DNA of 64,000 bases, taken from NCBI GenBank assembly GCA_027924585.1, contig BSBM01000763.1, positions 1,071,001 to 1,135,000 on the forward strand, read 5' to 3'. The translations under genes and the position numbers were made by a program. This stretch comes from Larix kaempferi. Lineage: Eukaryota > Streptophyta > Pinopsida > Pinales > Pinaceae. Of this stretch, positions 11,892 to 22,529 are shown piece after piece. A model generated the notes under the pieces. The model was not told the DNA's origin, made no database searches, and saw only the letters and a list, made by a program, of their open reading frames with translations. The stretch's first letter is position 1. The number at the start of each line of letters is the position of its first letter.

Positions 11892-14800
11892 TCTTTCCTA
11901 CACAACAAGTTAAATTGCATGATTAGAAAACATCTCATAGTTTTTAGAACAAATTCTTACACATAAAGAAATATGCCATACAGTCATGCAATTATCTTAG
12001 CCAATGCTTCAATACAACATTTATCCATATTCCGTAACTTTCTAGATGCCTTCCAATCTCTACAAGAACATTGTTAAGAGTGTGCACAACTCCCAACATG
12101 TCAGCAAAGAGGTTTCATTCTAGATAAGTAGCAATGGAATGTTGTACAGTGCCATAGGCCACTTACCCATGCATATTAGGAGTATACTGTTAATCAATGC
12201 AATTATTCTAATATGCATAATACACAACCTAATTCTAGGAACATCAGTATATACATTTATTGAACAGTATTATTTAAGAAATGACAATTCAAATACTTAT
12301 CTTTGTTTGTTCGTTGGGTGGACTCCCTCTGAGTCTTCGCTTCCTTGCAGGAGCTGCTGGAGTCCTAATCTGAAGTAGCTTCTTCTACACCTTTCTGTTG
12401 TGGGATGTAGAGAGATGGTCAACTCCCTCTGAATATCTGCATCCTTGCATAAACCACTGGAGTGTACTCCCTCTTGATCTTTGCTTCCTGGATTACCTGT
12501 CCTTGAACTTACATTCATCCTTGGTTCCTATGCATGCTTATTAGTATCATGATTGTGATATCCTTGTGATCTCATATAAAATCATACATTCATTAGTATA
12601 CTATTAAAACAAAATAATCTCAAGCATGTATAGTCATGATCATTTCAAACAGAAATAATAAGCATTAGCATTCAAGGTTTATGTAGGATTCTTATGGTTA
12701 GTCAAATCATAAGAAACATAACATGTCTAAACCTGTAATTACTCAAACATATGACTCTTCAGATTAGTTGAATCATCAATAAAGATAAGATATATAAAAT
12801 GCATAAAACCTGTGATTATTCAAACCTATACCATCATGATTCTTCTGGTTAGTCATATCATCAATTAAGGTAAGAAACATAATATGCATACAACCATGAT
12901 TATTCAAACCTATGACTTCATGAATAATCATTATCAACAACAGTATAAGATCCTAACACAAGGTAGGATTCTATCTTGATATAGGAAAAACATACCTGGA
13001 TTAGCATGCTAGCTATTTATGTCTAACATACTCACATGATGTCTTCTTGTTCTTCTTCAATGACTTGTGCTAGTAACCTGTATATCTCATAGGTTAACTA
13101 TTACAAAACCAAGTTATACATACCTCGTAAATGGATCTTCTATGAGATCCATGACAATGGATGAATCTTTGTCCTCATGTTATCATGATCATATGTTCTT
13201 GGACCAGAACATGATTTGTCTTTCTTGGTGTACCTTTCATGTTAGTAGACAACATAAACCTCATACAACACCATAATGCATTAGTACAATCATAAGTGTC
13301 AACACCCTAACCAATGAATATCTTCTATCATGCATTCATAATTTTGTTAAGGTGATACGACAAATCTAAAATCAAAATTGTACTGACCGTAATAACATGA
13401 AGACAAACATACCATAAACTTAATCATGGACAAATATCGAAACATACCTCGATGAGTCATACCTGTTGAGATCGCTTGTAATCTTCTTATGTAAGGCCTT
13501 AGCCTCATCTCCCTCTGAAACAGGAACTTCTTCACTCATGCAGATGATCAATCCATCTTCTTCTGGGATTAACCCAATCCACTTGATTTGCAAGTACTGG
13601 ACCTGGAGCTGGATATGGGTTTGTCAGAGAAACCCCAAAAATTCAAACTTTGAATTTCAACCTTCTGACAGGATAGAAATATGTGTCTTGATGAGCTGAT
13701 CAAGTTGGTATATTCAAAATTTGAAGACTGCAAAGTTTCACTCCTCAATTTTGCCTTTGAAACTTCCGGATTCACTGGATGTGACCCTGAACTGGGGTTT
13801 CATGAAGCCCACTCTTTTGCCCCATCAAAATTTTTGATCCAAAGCTCTAAGCTTCTATTTTTCTGAGGAGCTTCCAGCCGTGGTCACAGATTTCAAAAAT
13901 TTCCATTTTTACAGAAGCCCTAATTTTCCACTTTTCTGATCAAAGTCCCGAACTAGGGTCTAATCAAGCCCGGCCTTCTGCCCAACCAAAAATTCTGATC
14001 TTGGTCTCTAAATTTCTATTTTGATGAGTAGCATCCATCCGTGGTCACCGATTACAAAAATTCCAACTTTCTTCAAAGCCCTAAATTCCGGAAGCCATGA
14101 ATGAAGGTACCAAAAAATAATTCTGTTTTGACAGAAATATGTACCTGATTGTTTCTGGTGTAACACCGAAATTTTTGATCCACGGGGTTTGAAAAAGTTT
14201 CTTGAGATATCCTGACCTGTTATGTTTCCATCCTGACAGGTCTGACCTCAATTGGATTCTCTGAGAGAGAGTTATGCCAAATTTCGTAACGTGACCTGTT
14301 TTGGGATAAAACAGGAGAGCGAACTTGTACGGCGTGCCACGTGTCACTATTTTAACTTCAGCCTCTGGACAAGTTTTCTGAGATATCTCGGCCTGTTAGC
14401 TTTCCATCCTGACAGGTCTGACCTCAATTGGACTCTCTGAGAGAGAGTTATTCCAAATGTCGCAACGTGACCTGTTTATGGGATAATACAGGAGAGCGCA
14501 CTTGTACGGCGTGCCACGTGTCACTGGTTCAACTTCTGCCTCTGAAAACGTTTTCTGAGATAGTACAGACTGTGTACTACCTGTCACTTTTTACGAAATT
14601 TCATTTGGAGCTTCCTAGCCCAATATATGACCTTTTTCCCAAGGTCACCTGATTTTGACTCAGATCTGGAAGAGGCAGAAACCCTATATTGAACAGATCA
14701 TAAATCACAAAGTACAACGAATTAGAGATTGTCCTTTGGACACAAGATACCTGGAGATCTTAGCTTCGGCCTGTAACAATTTCAGGTCCGAAAACTTCGC

Positions 14801-14913
14801 CAAAACGGATTTATAGCGAAAGTTCTACGATGACTGGTTTTTGTTATATCAAGCCCTAGCATCGTAAGTGCAACAAGTGTCATACATGCCATATCATGCC
14901 TTCTTTCAGGCTA
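11892..14913 (-). other. copia internal leader-like region without coding motifs
   Basis: This stretch aligns with 1-3,057 of the left-edge copia and sits between the primer site and the pol remnant, where leader, gag, protease and integrase should be. I see no CCHC knuckle, protease or integrase motif in any frame. Either those genes were deleted before the two relatives split, or this is a family with an unusually long leader. Confidence 0.65.
14190..14545. repeat. Tandem duplication of about 176 bp in the copia leader
   Basis: Two copies each carry CATCCTGACAGGTCTGACCT, CTCTGAGAGAGAGTTAT and GGCGTGCCACGTGTCACT (near 14,229-14,348 and 14,407-14,525). The left-edge relative has only one full copy (near 2,520-2,660), so the duplication arose in this lineage. 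Confidence 0.8.
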
Positions 14914-14925
14914 GCTCTGATACCA
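14914..14925 (-). promoter_or_regulatory. Primer-binding site of the young copia element
   Basis: Minus-strand TGGTATCAGAGC directly abuts the 5' LTR with no spacer; it is complementary to the initiator tRNA-Met 3' end. Confidence 0.88.
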
Positions 14926-15576
14926 TGTTAAATTTTTCTGAATTTACTTCAATATGATCTAGGATCTTAACTGAGAGAACAACATGTACAGCATATCTAC
15001 AGCATATCAATCATGGAGACAATAATGCAAGCACACAAGAGACACAAAGATTTACTTGGGGAAAACCATAAAGGTGAAAAACCCCAATAACTTCCTCAGA
15101 GATAGATAGAGCAATGATACAACCAATCAAGAGAGATAGACATAACCTAGCAGCAGATCCTCCTCCTCCATAAGTGTGCCTCTCCTCCTTGAGAGCATGT
15201 GTGAGAAGTGAGTGAGCAAATAGAGTGCCTCCCGCACTCTATTTATACTTGACTTGACTTGCCTTTTTACCTAACTCATGTAGGCTCGAACTTAACCACA
15301 TAATATAATGCTGACTGGGCCGACCCCCAATATGGTGGTCTAATAACCCTTTGACCCACATGGCCGACCCCCAATAGGGTGGTCTAATAACCCTTTGACC
15401 CACATGACTTATACAGGGCCGACCCCAAACAAGGTGGTCTAATAACCCATCAAGTATAAGTTACGACACTTACAATATAAATAACGACACTTCCGTATAG
15501 AGGAATAATAACATCTCTATAGGAATACAATATACATATATGTGAAATACATTCCGAAGTTACATATACATCAACA
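14926..15576 (-). repeat. 5' LTR of the young copia element
   Basis: 651 bp. It matches the 3' LTR except for one extra A near its end and one T/C difference near 15,177. It drives transcription leftwards. Confidence 0.93.
15239..15247 (-). promoter_or_regulatory. TATA box of the copia 5' LTR promoter
   Basis: The minus strand reads TATAAATAG inside the 5' LTR, followed by the GAGTGCGGGAGG region expected near the transcript start. The same box recurs in the other two copia LTRs (8,615 and 3,369). Confidence 0.6.
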
Positions 15577-15800
15577 CCAGGTTGTCCACCTTCCTCTTTC
15601 TCATGGTCTTGTCTTGATGCTTAGATTTCTGGGTCTCGTTGGAGGAGTTCCCTTTTTTCTCAGCGCTTTCGTCAGTTTCTTCTTTCCTCTTGGTCTCCTC
15701 CTTTTTTTTTTCACCATTATTCTTTTCATGAAGACTCTACAGCAAAATCTCATTGATTTATTGCTGCTTTTCTTGAGATTTCTTTAGTTGTTCATTGTCT

Positions 15801-16576
15801 TGTTTCTTATCCTTCCATGCTTTAGAAGTATCATTCCTTTGTTTGTATTGTTCAAAACATAGTCTGGCCTTCCTCAATGCTTCGTCTAAAGTTCTTGGAT
15901 TGTCGAACTCGATTCGATCTTTATAGGACTGCGGCAGACAGCTTAAGAACCACTGTACCTTTAATTTTTCTTCCTTGATATAGGGAACAAACCGTAACAG
16001 GTCTAGATATTTATTGATAAGGTCTTCCATTGTCATTTGACCCAGTTTCAATTAGTAGAATTCTTTGGTTTTTCTTTCATAATAACTTTCTGATAAGTAC
16101 TGTTTCTTGAATAGTTTCTTGAATTCTGCCCATTCAAGGTTCTTCTCTTTCAGCCCCTGGGAAATCTTAAGGTCTTGCCACCATATGCTGGCCTTCCCCT
16201 TCAGATTGTAAACAGCCATTCTAACTTTCATGTTGCCGTAGTAATTGTAGATTTGAAAGTATTTTTTGATGTCCAACAACTAGGCTTCTGCTTCTTCCCC
16301 AGTCTTTGATTCTCCATCAAAGCTGGTAGGTTTTATCTTTTTGAATTCACCTTCCAGGTTGTCCACCTTCCTCTTTCCCATGGTCTTGTCTTGATGCTCA
16401 GATTTCTGGGTCTCGTTGGAGGAGTTCCCCTTTTTCTCAGCACTTTCGTCAATTTCTTCTTTCCTCTTGGTCTCCTCCTTTTTTTTTCTCCATTATTCTT
16501 TTCATGAAGACTCTGCAGCAAAATCTCATTTATTTATTGCTGCTTTTCTTAAGCTTTCTTTAGTTGTTCATTGTCT
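15801..16576 (-). repeat. Second copy of a 777-bp in-frame gag tandem duplication
   Basis: 15,801-16,576 matches 4,164-4,584 plus 8,166-8,302 plus 15,582-15,800 once both insertions and their target duplications are removed (421+137+219=777). At the junction (15,800/15,801) the frame reads KDKKQ directly into DNEQLKK, so the fusion kept phase. The copy without insertions serves as the empty-site control for both later events. Confidence 0.85.
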
Positions 16577-16821
16577 TCCTTGAAGCTTTGTATCTCCACG
16601 ATCAGACTTCTCATGGTTTCTAATACCTGACTTGCTTCAGAATGTTCTTCTGTTCGTGCTTGTTCATTTACTTCAGGTTGTTCTCCGTATTCCTCGTGCG
16701 AAGTCATCTGAAAAATCAACTGAAACATATGCATACAACATCCGAATACATTATTAGAATTTTTATATTTTCATGTTCAACATAAGTTAGGTGTTTCCAA
16801 GGCGACAGGGTTGAACTTGGA

Positions 16822-16831
16822 TCTGATACCA
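16822..16831 (-). promoter_or_regulatory. Primer-binding site of the left gypsy element
   Basis: Minus-strand TGGTATCAGA lies two bases inside the LTR terminus ATATTACA, which marks 16,834 as the LTR edge and the element as minus-oriented. Confidence 0.75.
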
Positions 16832-16833
16832 TG

Positions 16834-19800
16834 TGTAATATCTCCCAACAAATTTTTATTTTTTTTTTCTTTTTCCATGCTTTTGTTTTGGCTTTTCTAA
16901 CCTTGAACAATAATGGAATTTGACAAATATTTAAATAGAAGAAAATTCAATGCTGATCATACTAAATTGCTTGCCCTCAAGTTCTTCCTAAAGGTTAGAA
17001 GGGTATTATGGTTGACATGCCACTTACTTAGCTATGGCTAACACCAATCCACGTTGATTTGCAGGTACACTCCTACTATCAGGAATTCCTTATGGCTCAG
17101 GTGTAATCTGTTAACTTGGACACTTTCGTTGCTTACTTACCGCATGGTTAATGACCTTCAAATTTGTAATCAAGAAAATCCAATGCCATCATAATCATTT
17201 TAAAAGGATGACATTCTATTTGCATAACCAATTTGTCGAAAACTTAAAAGGGTAACTAAACTCGATCACAAGGTTTTTACCACATTAGCACTCTAAACCA
17301 AACGGTGGGTTTATCTACAAAGGTGCTTACCCTGTAAAGATTATTGAAGTTCTCCTACCTTATACAAGTTATAAAAGAGGAGATGTTTGGGAAATTTCAA
17401 ATCAAAAATATCCGATGAGTTGTTCAAAGAGGTAATCACAAACATCCTCTTGGTTTTCGATTAGACCATCAATATTACAAAGTTCATGGAAAAAATTTGA
17501 TCTATGAATCGTATTACACATTTGGAAAATGTATTATAGTAACTTAATTGTATAGTGCCGGACGCACTATGCAGAGGTTTTAATATCAATCAAACAGATC
17601 TTAAACAAAATAGTGGTTGTACGATGCTGGAAGTGTTTCCCCATGCCTGCCAGTGAAGTTCAGTAAGTACTAGGCCATGTGACTCCATTAAAGGTGATTC
17701 AATGTAAGAGTGCCACCTGCACACTTGAAGTGACTGGAAGGGTTTCCTCATTTTCTAGAAAAGAGTTGAACTCCACGAGCCTGATTAAATTATTCTCTGG
17801 TTTTGAGTTAGGGTTCTGCTATGGCGATAAGACTACAACATCATGCTTTAGAAACAATTCAGGGGTTTTCTGCCGTGGAAATTTAGAAGCTAAACTTTGT
17901 TTGTTACGGGAAACCATGAGGAGTTTCTCCAAACCCAATGGAGTAATCATTCTCCCTTGGCTTACTCTGAGGTACGCTCAACCCAAGCTCAGAAATTTGT
18001 TTCAGTTGCACTGTTCAAAAGTAGCAGGATATTAATAATAATTCTACTGGTGCTGGCAGGTAATCCAGATTGGAGTAATATAGTTTGAATGTGAGTCCTC
18101 TTTCCTGGTAAGTGGAATTACTTCCATTTCAGATGTATCCGAGAAAATTGAGGAAGGACCTTCTTCCAACATCACAGGGGAAAGTTGGTTTTTCATCCGT
18201 GGTTAGGTTTGAAGTTTTGTTGGTTCAACTTGGATTAAGGGTTTCCTTCTAATGTCACAAACCGGTGTAAGAGAAAATTGTAATAATAAACCCTATGATT
18301 TCTAAATCGAACAGCATACTGGACTGTCAAGTTTTTAATTGTTTTACTATGTATTGAACTGTGAATTTTTCTTTGTTTATCTGCGTATGGAACTGTCAAG
18401 TCTTTCTTGGTTTTCCTGTAACTTTAAAAGCTTCCAGATGTCCTTAGATCAGAATCATTATTTCCAGAATTTTTCTTTATACAAAGTATCTCGCCCTTGA
18501 ATTCCTGTATGCGTGTAAATCTCAAAACTGAGGGTTCCACGATAAGTGCATTTTGAATTTCTTCCAGTTTCATTTTCCATACTGCTAGATGGTAAAAGTT
18601 ATATAATCCACAGAAATCATTTTACTGTAAGTTATGCGTCTATTTGAAAGGGAATTTATATTTCCCAGTATTTACGATAAAAACAAAGGCATACTATAAC
18701 TTCATTTTCTTTTGATGAAATCATGGTAGTGAAATAAACCCCATCTCTACATGTCGCCGGTCTAGAACAACCCAGAACCTATTTCCCTTACCAATTTGGT
18801 TTATAATACCCTGTTTTATACATTATCTAATACCTGTAAGTCTTAGTGGATCCATGGCGCCCTGGATGGGAGTACTTATGGTTTACCAATAATCACACAA
18901 ACCCTAAATGTAGTTTGGATGGAAAATCAGAATATTGGTGAATCGTTGTCTCAGAAATAAAATAATTTTCTGCTTGTTTCATGGGTGAATCGTTTAAGTT
19001 ATCTACTTAAGGCCGATGGTGATCTCAGGTTATCCAAACGGCTTTTGAATGAAAAACCCTAGTTATCTATGCTGGTTAAAACTCACAATTGAAAATCCTT
19101 TGTATATATATTTCATATATAAGATTTGAGATTCGATGAGAATATCTGTAAGATTTGAGATTCGATGAGAATATCTGTAGATATCTGGCTCTGTTTCTTT
19201 AGGATCTGCATTGTGGATGGAATCACGTTTTATTTTATGTCTGTGTATGGATAAAAGCGTTAAGATGACATGTACGCTGCCTGTAAAATGTTCTGTTGCT
19301 ATCGAAGAAGATTTCGAGTTATATAATTCTGAATCCTCTGGTTAGATATATTTATATTACAAGGTCGGTAGATCTTAACTTATGATGAATGCCGAGTAGG
19401 AATCACATAGATCTGCATATTGATTATGCTGGAAGGGAGATGGTAGTACATGTTACATTTTGATGCAGAGTAGTTATGTGCATCCAATCCAGGAGATCAT
19501 TGGCTTCTATGGAAGTGCTGCTTGGGTTACTATTGAACTAGCTATATTATCTTGTCTCCAGTTTGAATCTTGGTCTGTTTAGACATATGTCTTTTTTAGA
19601 GTTTAAAATCGAGTTTGGGGGTGGTTCTTGCTTATGAAACCCTCCAATTTCGTAGGCATATAATGAAATGATCACACTTAAGATAATTAGCAAATTATAC
19701 AAATCAGTAATCCATATTAAATTAACACAAATCAAATTTCCGTTGAAGTACTAAATACAGGCCTGACATCCTTTAACAGAATTAGAACACATTGCCTTTC

Positions 19801-20504
19801 TTATGATCAAACTATTTTTAACTTATTTGGTAAAATAAAGTAATAAGAAATAGTGAAGAGTCTGAACTTGGAAAAACCTGAAACTTGTAAACCGAATGTA
19901 GCAGGAACAGCCACGTTCCACCCAACCATAGATTAGATACAAACACCAGTTCTGTCCGTAATCACCCCCCATCCAGATGCATGCATGAAAAAGTGAGGAC
20001 AGTCAACCTCAGAATACTCAGTCACGTTCCTCAGAATCCGTTGCCTAACACAAAGTGCTCACACAGCAAGTATCTCTCTCCGACATACTCAGCAGCGTCT
20101 TGCCTCTCACATATGCCATTCCTTTATAGTTTTTTCCTAGGTCTTACCATTAGCAGCCAATTCCTCATGGAATTTTCGCAGCTAAGTAAATCCCTAATTT
20201 TCAGGGTGTGTCTAGTGTCTTAAATACACTTCTGACACCTGTTCTGGTTTCCCGGAGGTTAACTCTAACTTGTTCCCCACTTTTTGATGCATGATCTCCT
20301 CATTTAACTTGGCTGTTCCTGCTCATCCTTTTATTAAAAAAGATAATTTAAATAAAAGTTGTTGCTTACAACAGTCCTCCTAGGACCTCTTCAGCAGATT
20401 TTTCATCTAGCCCTCTTATTGAAATGAATTTCTCAATGATAACAATATATATATATTTAAGAAAATAAAACATAATGTCCTATCATTATTTGGGGAACAT
20501 CACA
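16834..20504 (-). repeat. 5' LTR of the left gypsy element, 3.7 kb
   Basis: Plus-strand ends are TGTAATATCTCC and GGGGAACATCACA. Almost its whole length aligns with the solo LTR at 41,066-44,877; strong matches include GGTACACTCCTACTATCAGG-like sequence near 17,063 and the block 19,855-20,504. The right boundary is uncertain by about 14 bases because both copies are followed by a similar AACATTCCA. Open frames inside (for example 17,679-18,035) have no recognisable domain. Confidence 0.82.
19121..19178. repeat. 29-bp perfect tandem duplication in the LTR
   Basis: Two identical 29-base units beginning AAGATTTGAGATTCG lie head to tail. The homologous solo LTR near 43,490 lacks the second copy. 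Confidence 0.9.
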
Positions 20505-22507
20505 TAATCAACATTCCATCTTGATTATGTCATTGGTCATATTCATGGTATAATCCTGCAATGTTAGTACATGACTATCAGTGAAGGAAAACGCATAACA
20601 CACCCATATTAACATTTTACCGGAAAAAGGGGTCTAGAAATTTTTTTCAAAATAAAGAAATTGTTTCCTTCAATTTTTAATCAACTTCATCAAATCAAAA
20701 CTATTCAGTCAACTAGTTCCTTAACTATAATTATTAAGTGTAAGACTAAGAACATGCCAATCTCATTTTATATACTTATACTCAATAGTATAAAATGCTT
20801 AGACTACGTTCTGGGTGGATTCCATAACTACTAGATCCACGCCGATGTGAAAAAAAATGCTAATCATGTAATAACGCAATAAGCAATACCAGTGTTTCTA
20901 TGTGATAGTAGCTAAATGTAGTGATTACACTTAAGGATGTCCATGATGAAATTTATCTATTCAAATATGTTCACTCCCTCTAAGTAATAATAATGCATTC
21001 TAAATTGAAGAAAAGTCATAGGTAATGCACCTAATAATCACTATTTGGAAAGTAGTTTACAAATAGACCGTAATAACGGATCTACTTGATACTCCCTTGT
21101 TAATTGAGGATAAATAACATGCTTGTTAAGCACTTTATTCATAAACCTCAAAAGCAACATTACACATCGTAACACCACTTTGAATTGATATTATAACTTT
21201 ATAACAGGATTTCATATAACTACAATTAAATTCAAAGACCGTAATAACAATATCCAAACCTAACGACACATATCCTTATATGAGTGTCGGTACATATCCC
21301 CAAATATTTTAACAAGACGGCTCATGCTAGGAATACACAAATGTTCACAAACCCACAATTTATAAGGAAATCTAAAAATAAAAAATACTTATATGAGGAA
21401 GTAGACAGGGATCAATTAAGGTTGGACTAATTTAAGGAACTATTCCCTTTAATCCATACCCACTCTTTTTGCATGAATTACAACATTGGTACAATGTACA
21501 TGCATACTATCTTGTATGGCTCCATATAAATCCTTTCCAATAATTCAAATGGTTATTCTATTTATGTTACACTGTATTTTTCCAACTTGATATCATTTTT
21601 ACTCCTTGGCCTCCCTTACCTATTTAGAGACTCAAAACCATACTTGTGGTTATCCTTGAACCCCTTTTTCCCCATTTGTCCTCCTGTATGTGAGCTATTT
21701 CAATACACCTCATGTATACGCAGGTTGAGTCACTACAGCCCGCATACATCGACTTTTTGGTAAATGAAAGTAAAAACTCTATTTTTCGCTCCAAAAAGTG
21801 GCCATTGTGGCCTTTGGCCCTGCATGTATCTCGAAATGACTTGATCCGACCTTTTACTTGCATTTGGAGGGATATATATTGAGCTCTTATGGTACATGGA
21901 AGGAGGAGAAAGAGAAGAGCATTGAAACTCTATCAAAAATTTTCCTTGCTTGAGTCTCCATCCATTTATCCTAGTTGTTGTGAACCATTTATGTTCACCT
22001 CCCAAACTCTTTCATATCTTGTGAAGGATTCATTCTTTTGCTCATGAGTTTTCCATTGTATGAGGGATTGAAATGGTGGAGATGCAAGTGGAGGGACCTA
22101 GTTCTTGGTTCAGATGAGTTGCCGACAGGAGGTTGTATCTTGTACTTCTTGTTCATATTAATAGAAGTACTCATTTTCTTGTCCATTTATATTGTGAATG
22201 ATCGTTTCTTATCATTGGGTACATTTGCTTATATATATCATGGATTATGCTATTGTATATGCTAACATCTTCCATATATCATATGCACTTGTTTGCATTT
22301 ATTGTTGAGACTAAGCTACAGGTTCAAGTGTTGTGATTTGAAAGCTCAACAAAATTCTTCATCGAACATCCGGATTGAGGTAGGCTCTCTATGTTGTTTA
22401 TTCGCATTTACATTTATATAGCGTATGTTGGGAAATGAGTTTATTTTCTTGGTTTCATCTGTCTGTTGTGGTCTACCCCAAGCCATAGGAAGTTTTTCTC
22501 CATAACA
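20505..22507 (+). repeat. Probable LTR of a Tat/Ogre-type gypsy element, 5' limit unknown
   Basis: The right end is inferred from the primer site just after it: the sequence ...TTTTTCTCCATAACA stops at about 22,507, three bases before it. I cannot place the left end; AT-rich non-coding sequence reaches back to the left gypsy LTR. No long frame or domain is visible. Short frames near 21,624-22,265 are not supported. Confidence 0.45.
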
Positions 22508-22510
22508 GAA

Positions 22511-22529
22511 TTGGTGACTCCGCTGGGGA
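22511..22529 (+). promoter_or_regulatory. Primer-binding site, Tat/Ogre gypsy type
   Basis: TTGGTGACTCCGCTGGGGA matches from memory the motif found just after the 5' LTR in plant Tat-lineage elements, which use a different tRNA from the initiator-Met class seen elsewhere in this window. Confidence 0.6.

Larger units (their letters stand above)
8303..15576 (-). mobile_element. Complete but defective Ty1/copia retrotransposon
   Basis: Two near-identical LTRs (8,303-8,952 and 14,926-15,576) bound a 7.27-kb element with perfect target duplication CCAGG (8,298-8,302 and 15,577-15,581). The primer site (14,914-14,925) and polypurine tract (8,953-8,962) fix the minus orientation. The two LTRs differ by one substitution and one single-base gap, so the insertion is recent. 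The interior keeps only the 3' part of pol (10,518-11,891); gag, protease and integrase are absent, with about 3 kb of leader-like sequence instead. It must have been copied by proteins supplied by another element. Two minisatellites lie between pol and the polypurine tract. Confidence 0.93.
3995..16707 (-). pseudogene. gypsy gag (Retrotrans_gag), duplicated, stopped and interrupted
   Basis: A likely start is MTSHEEYG at 16,707, about 115 bases after the primer site. Visible parts are a Glu/Lys-rich N-terminal coil, the capsid-like core with IWWQDLK (near 16,160) and LSCLPQSYKDRIEFD (near 15,920), and a basic tail before the zinc knuckle. Pieces of the first copy lie at 15,582-15,800, 8,166-8,302 and 3,995-4,584, separated by the copia and solo-LTR insertions. 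An in-frame TAA before LKLGQMTMED is present in both duplicated copies (near 4,415 and 16,052), so it predates the duplication. Gag would normally form the virus-like particle; this copy cannot. Confidence 0.8.
3674..20504 (-). mobile_element. Ty3/gypsy retrotransposon with nested insertions
   Basis: A minus-strand gypsy element reads from its 5' LTR (16,834-20,504) through a primer site (16,822-16,831), gag, a CCHC zinc knuckle and a retropepsin, until the left-edge copia insertion cuts it at 3,674. Reverse transcriptase, integrase and 3' LTR are not in the window. Two later insertions interrupt gag: a solo LTR (4,585-8,160, target duplication CATTC) and a full copia (8,303-15,576, target duplication CCAGG). 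The second copy of an internal gag duplication lacks both, which shows the uninterrupted sequence. The base after the LTR (20,505, TAATC) should be one half of this element's target duplication. Confidence 0.85.
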
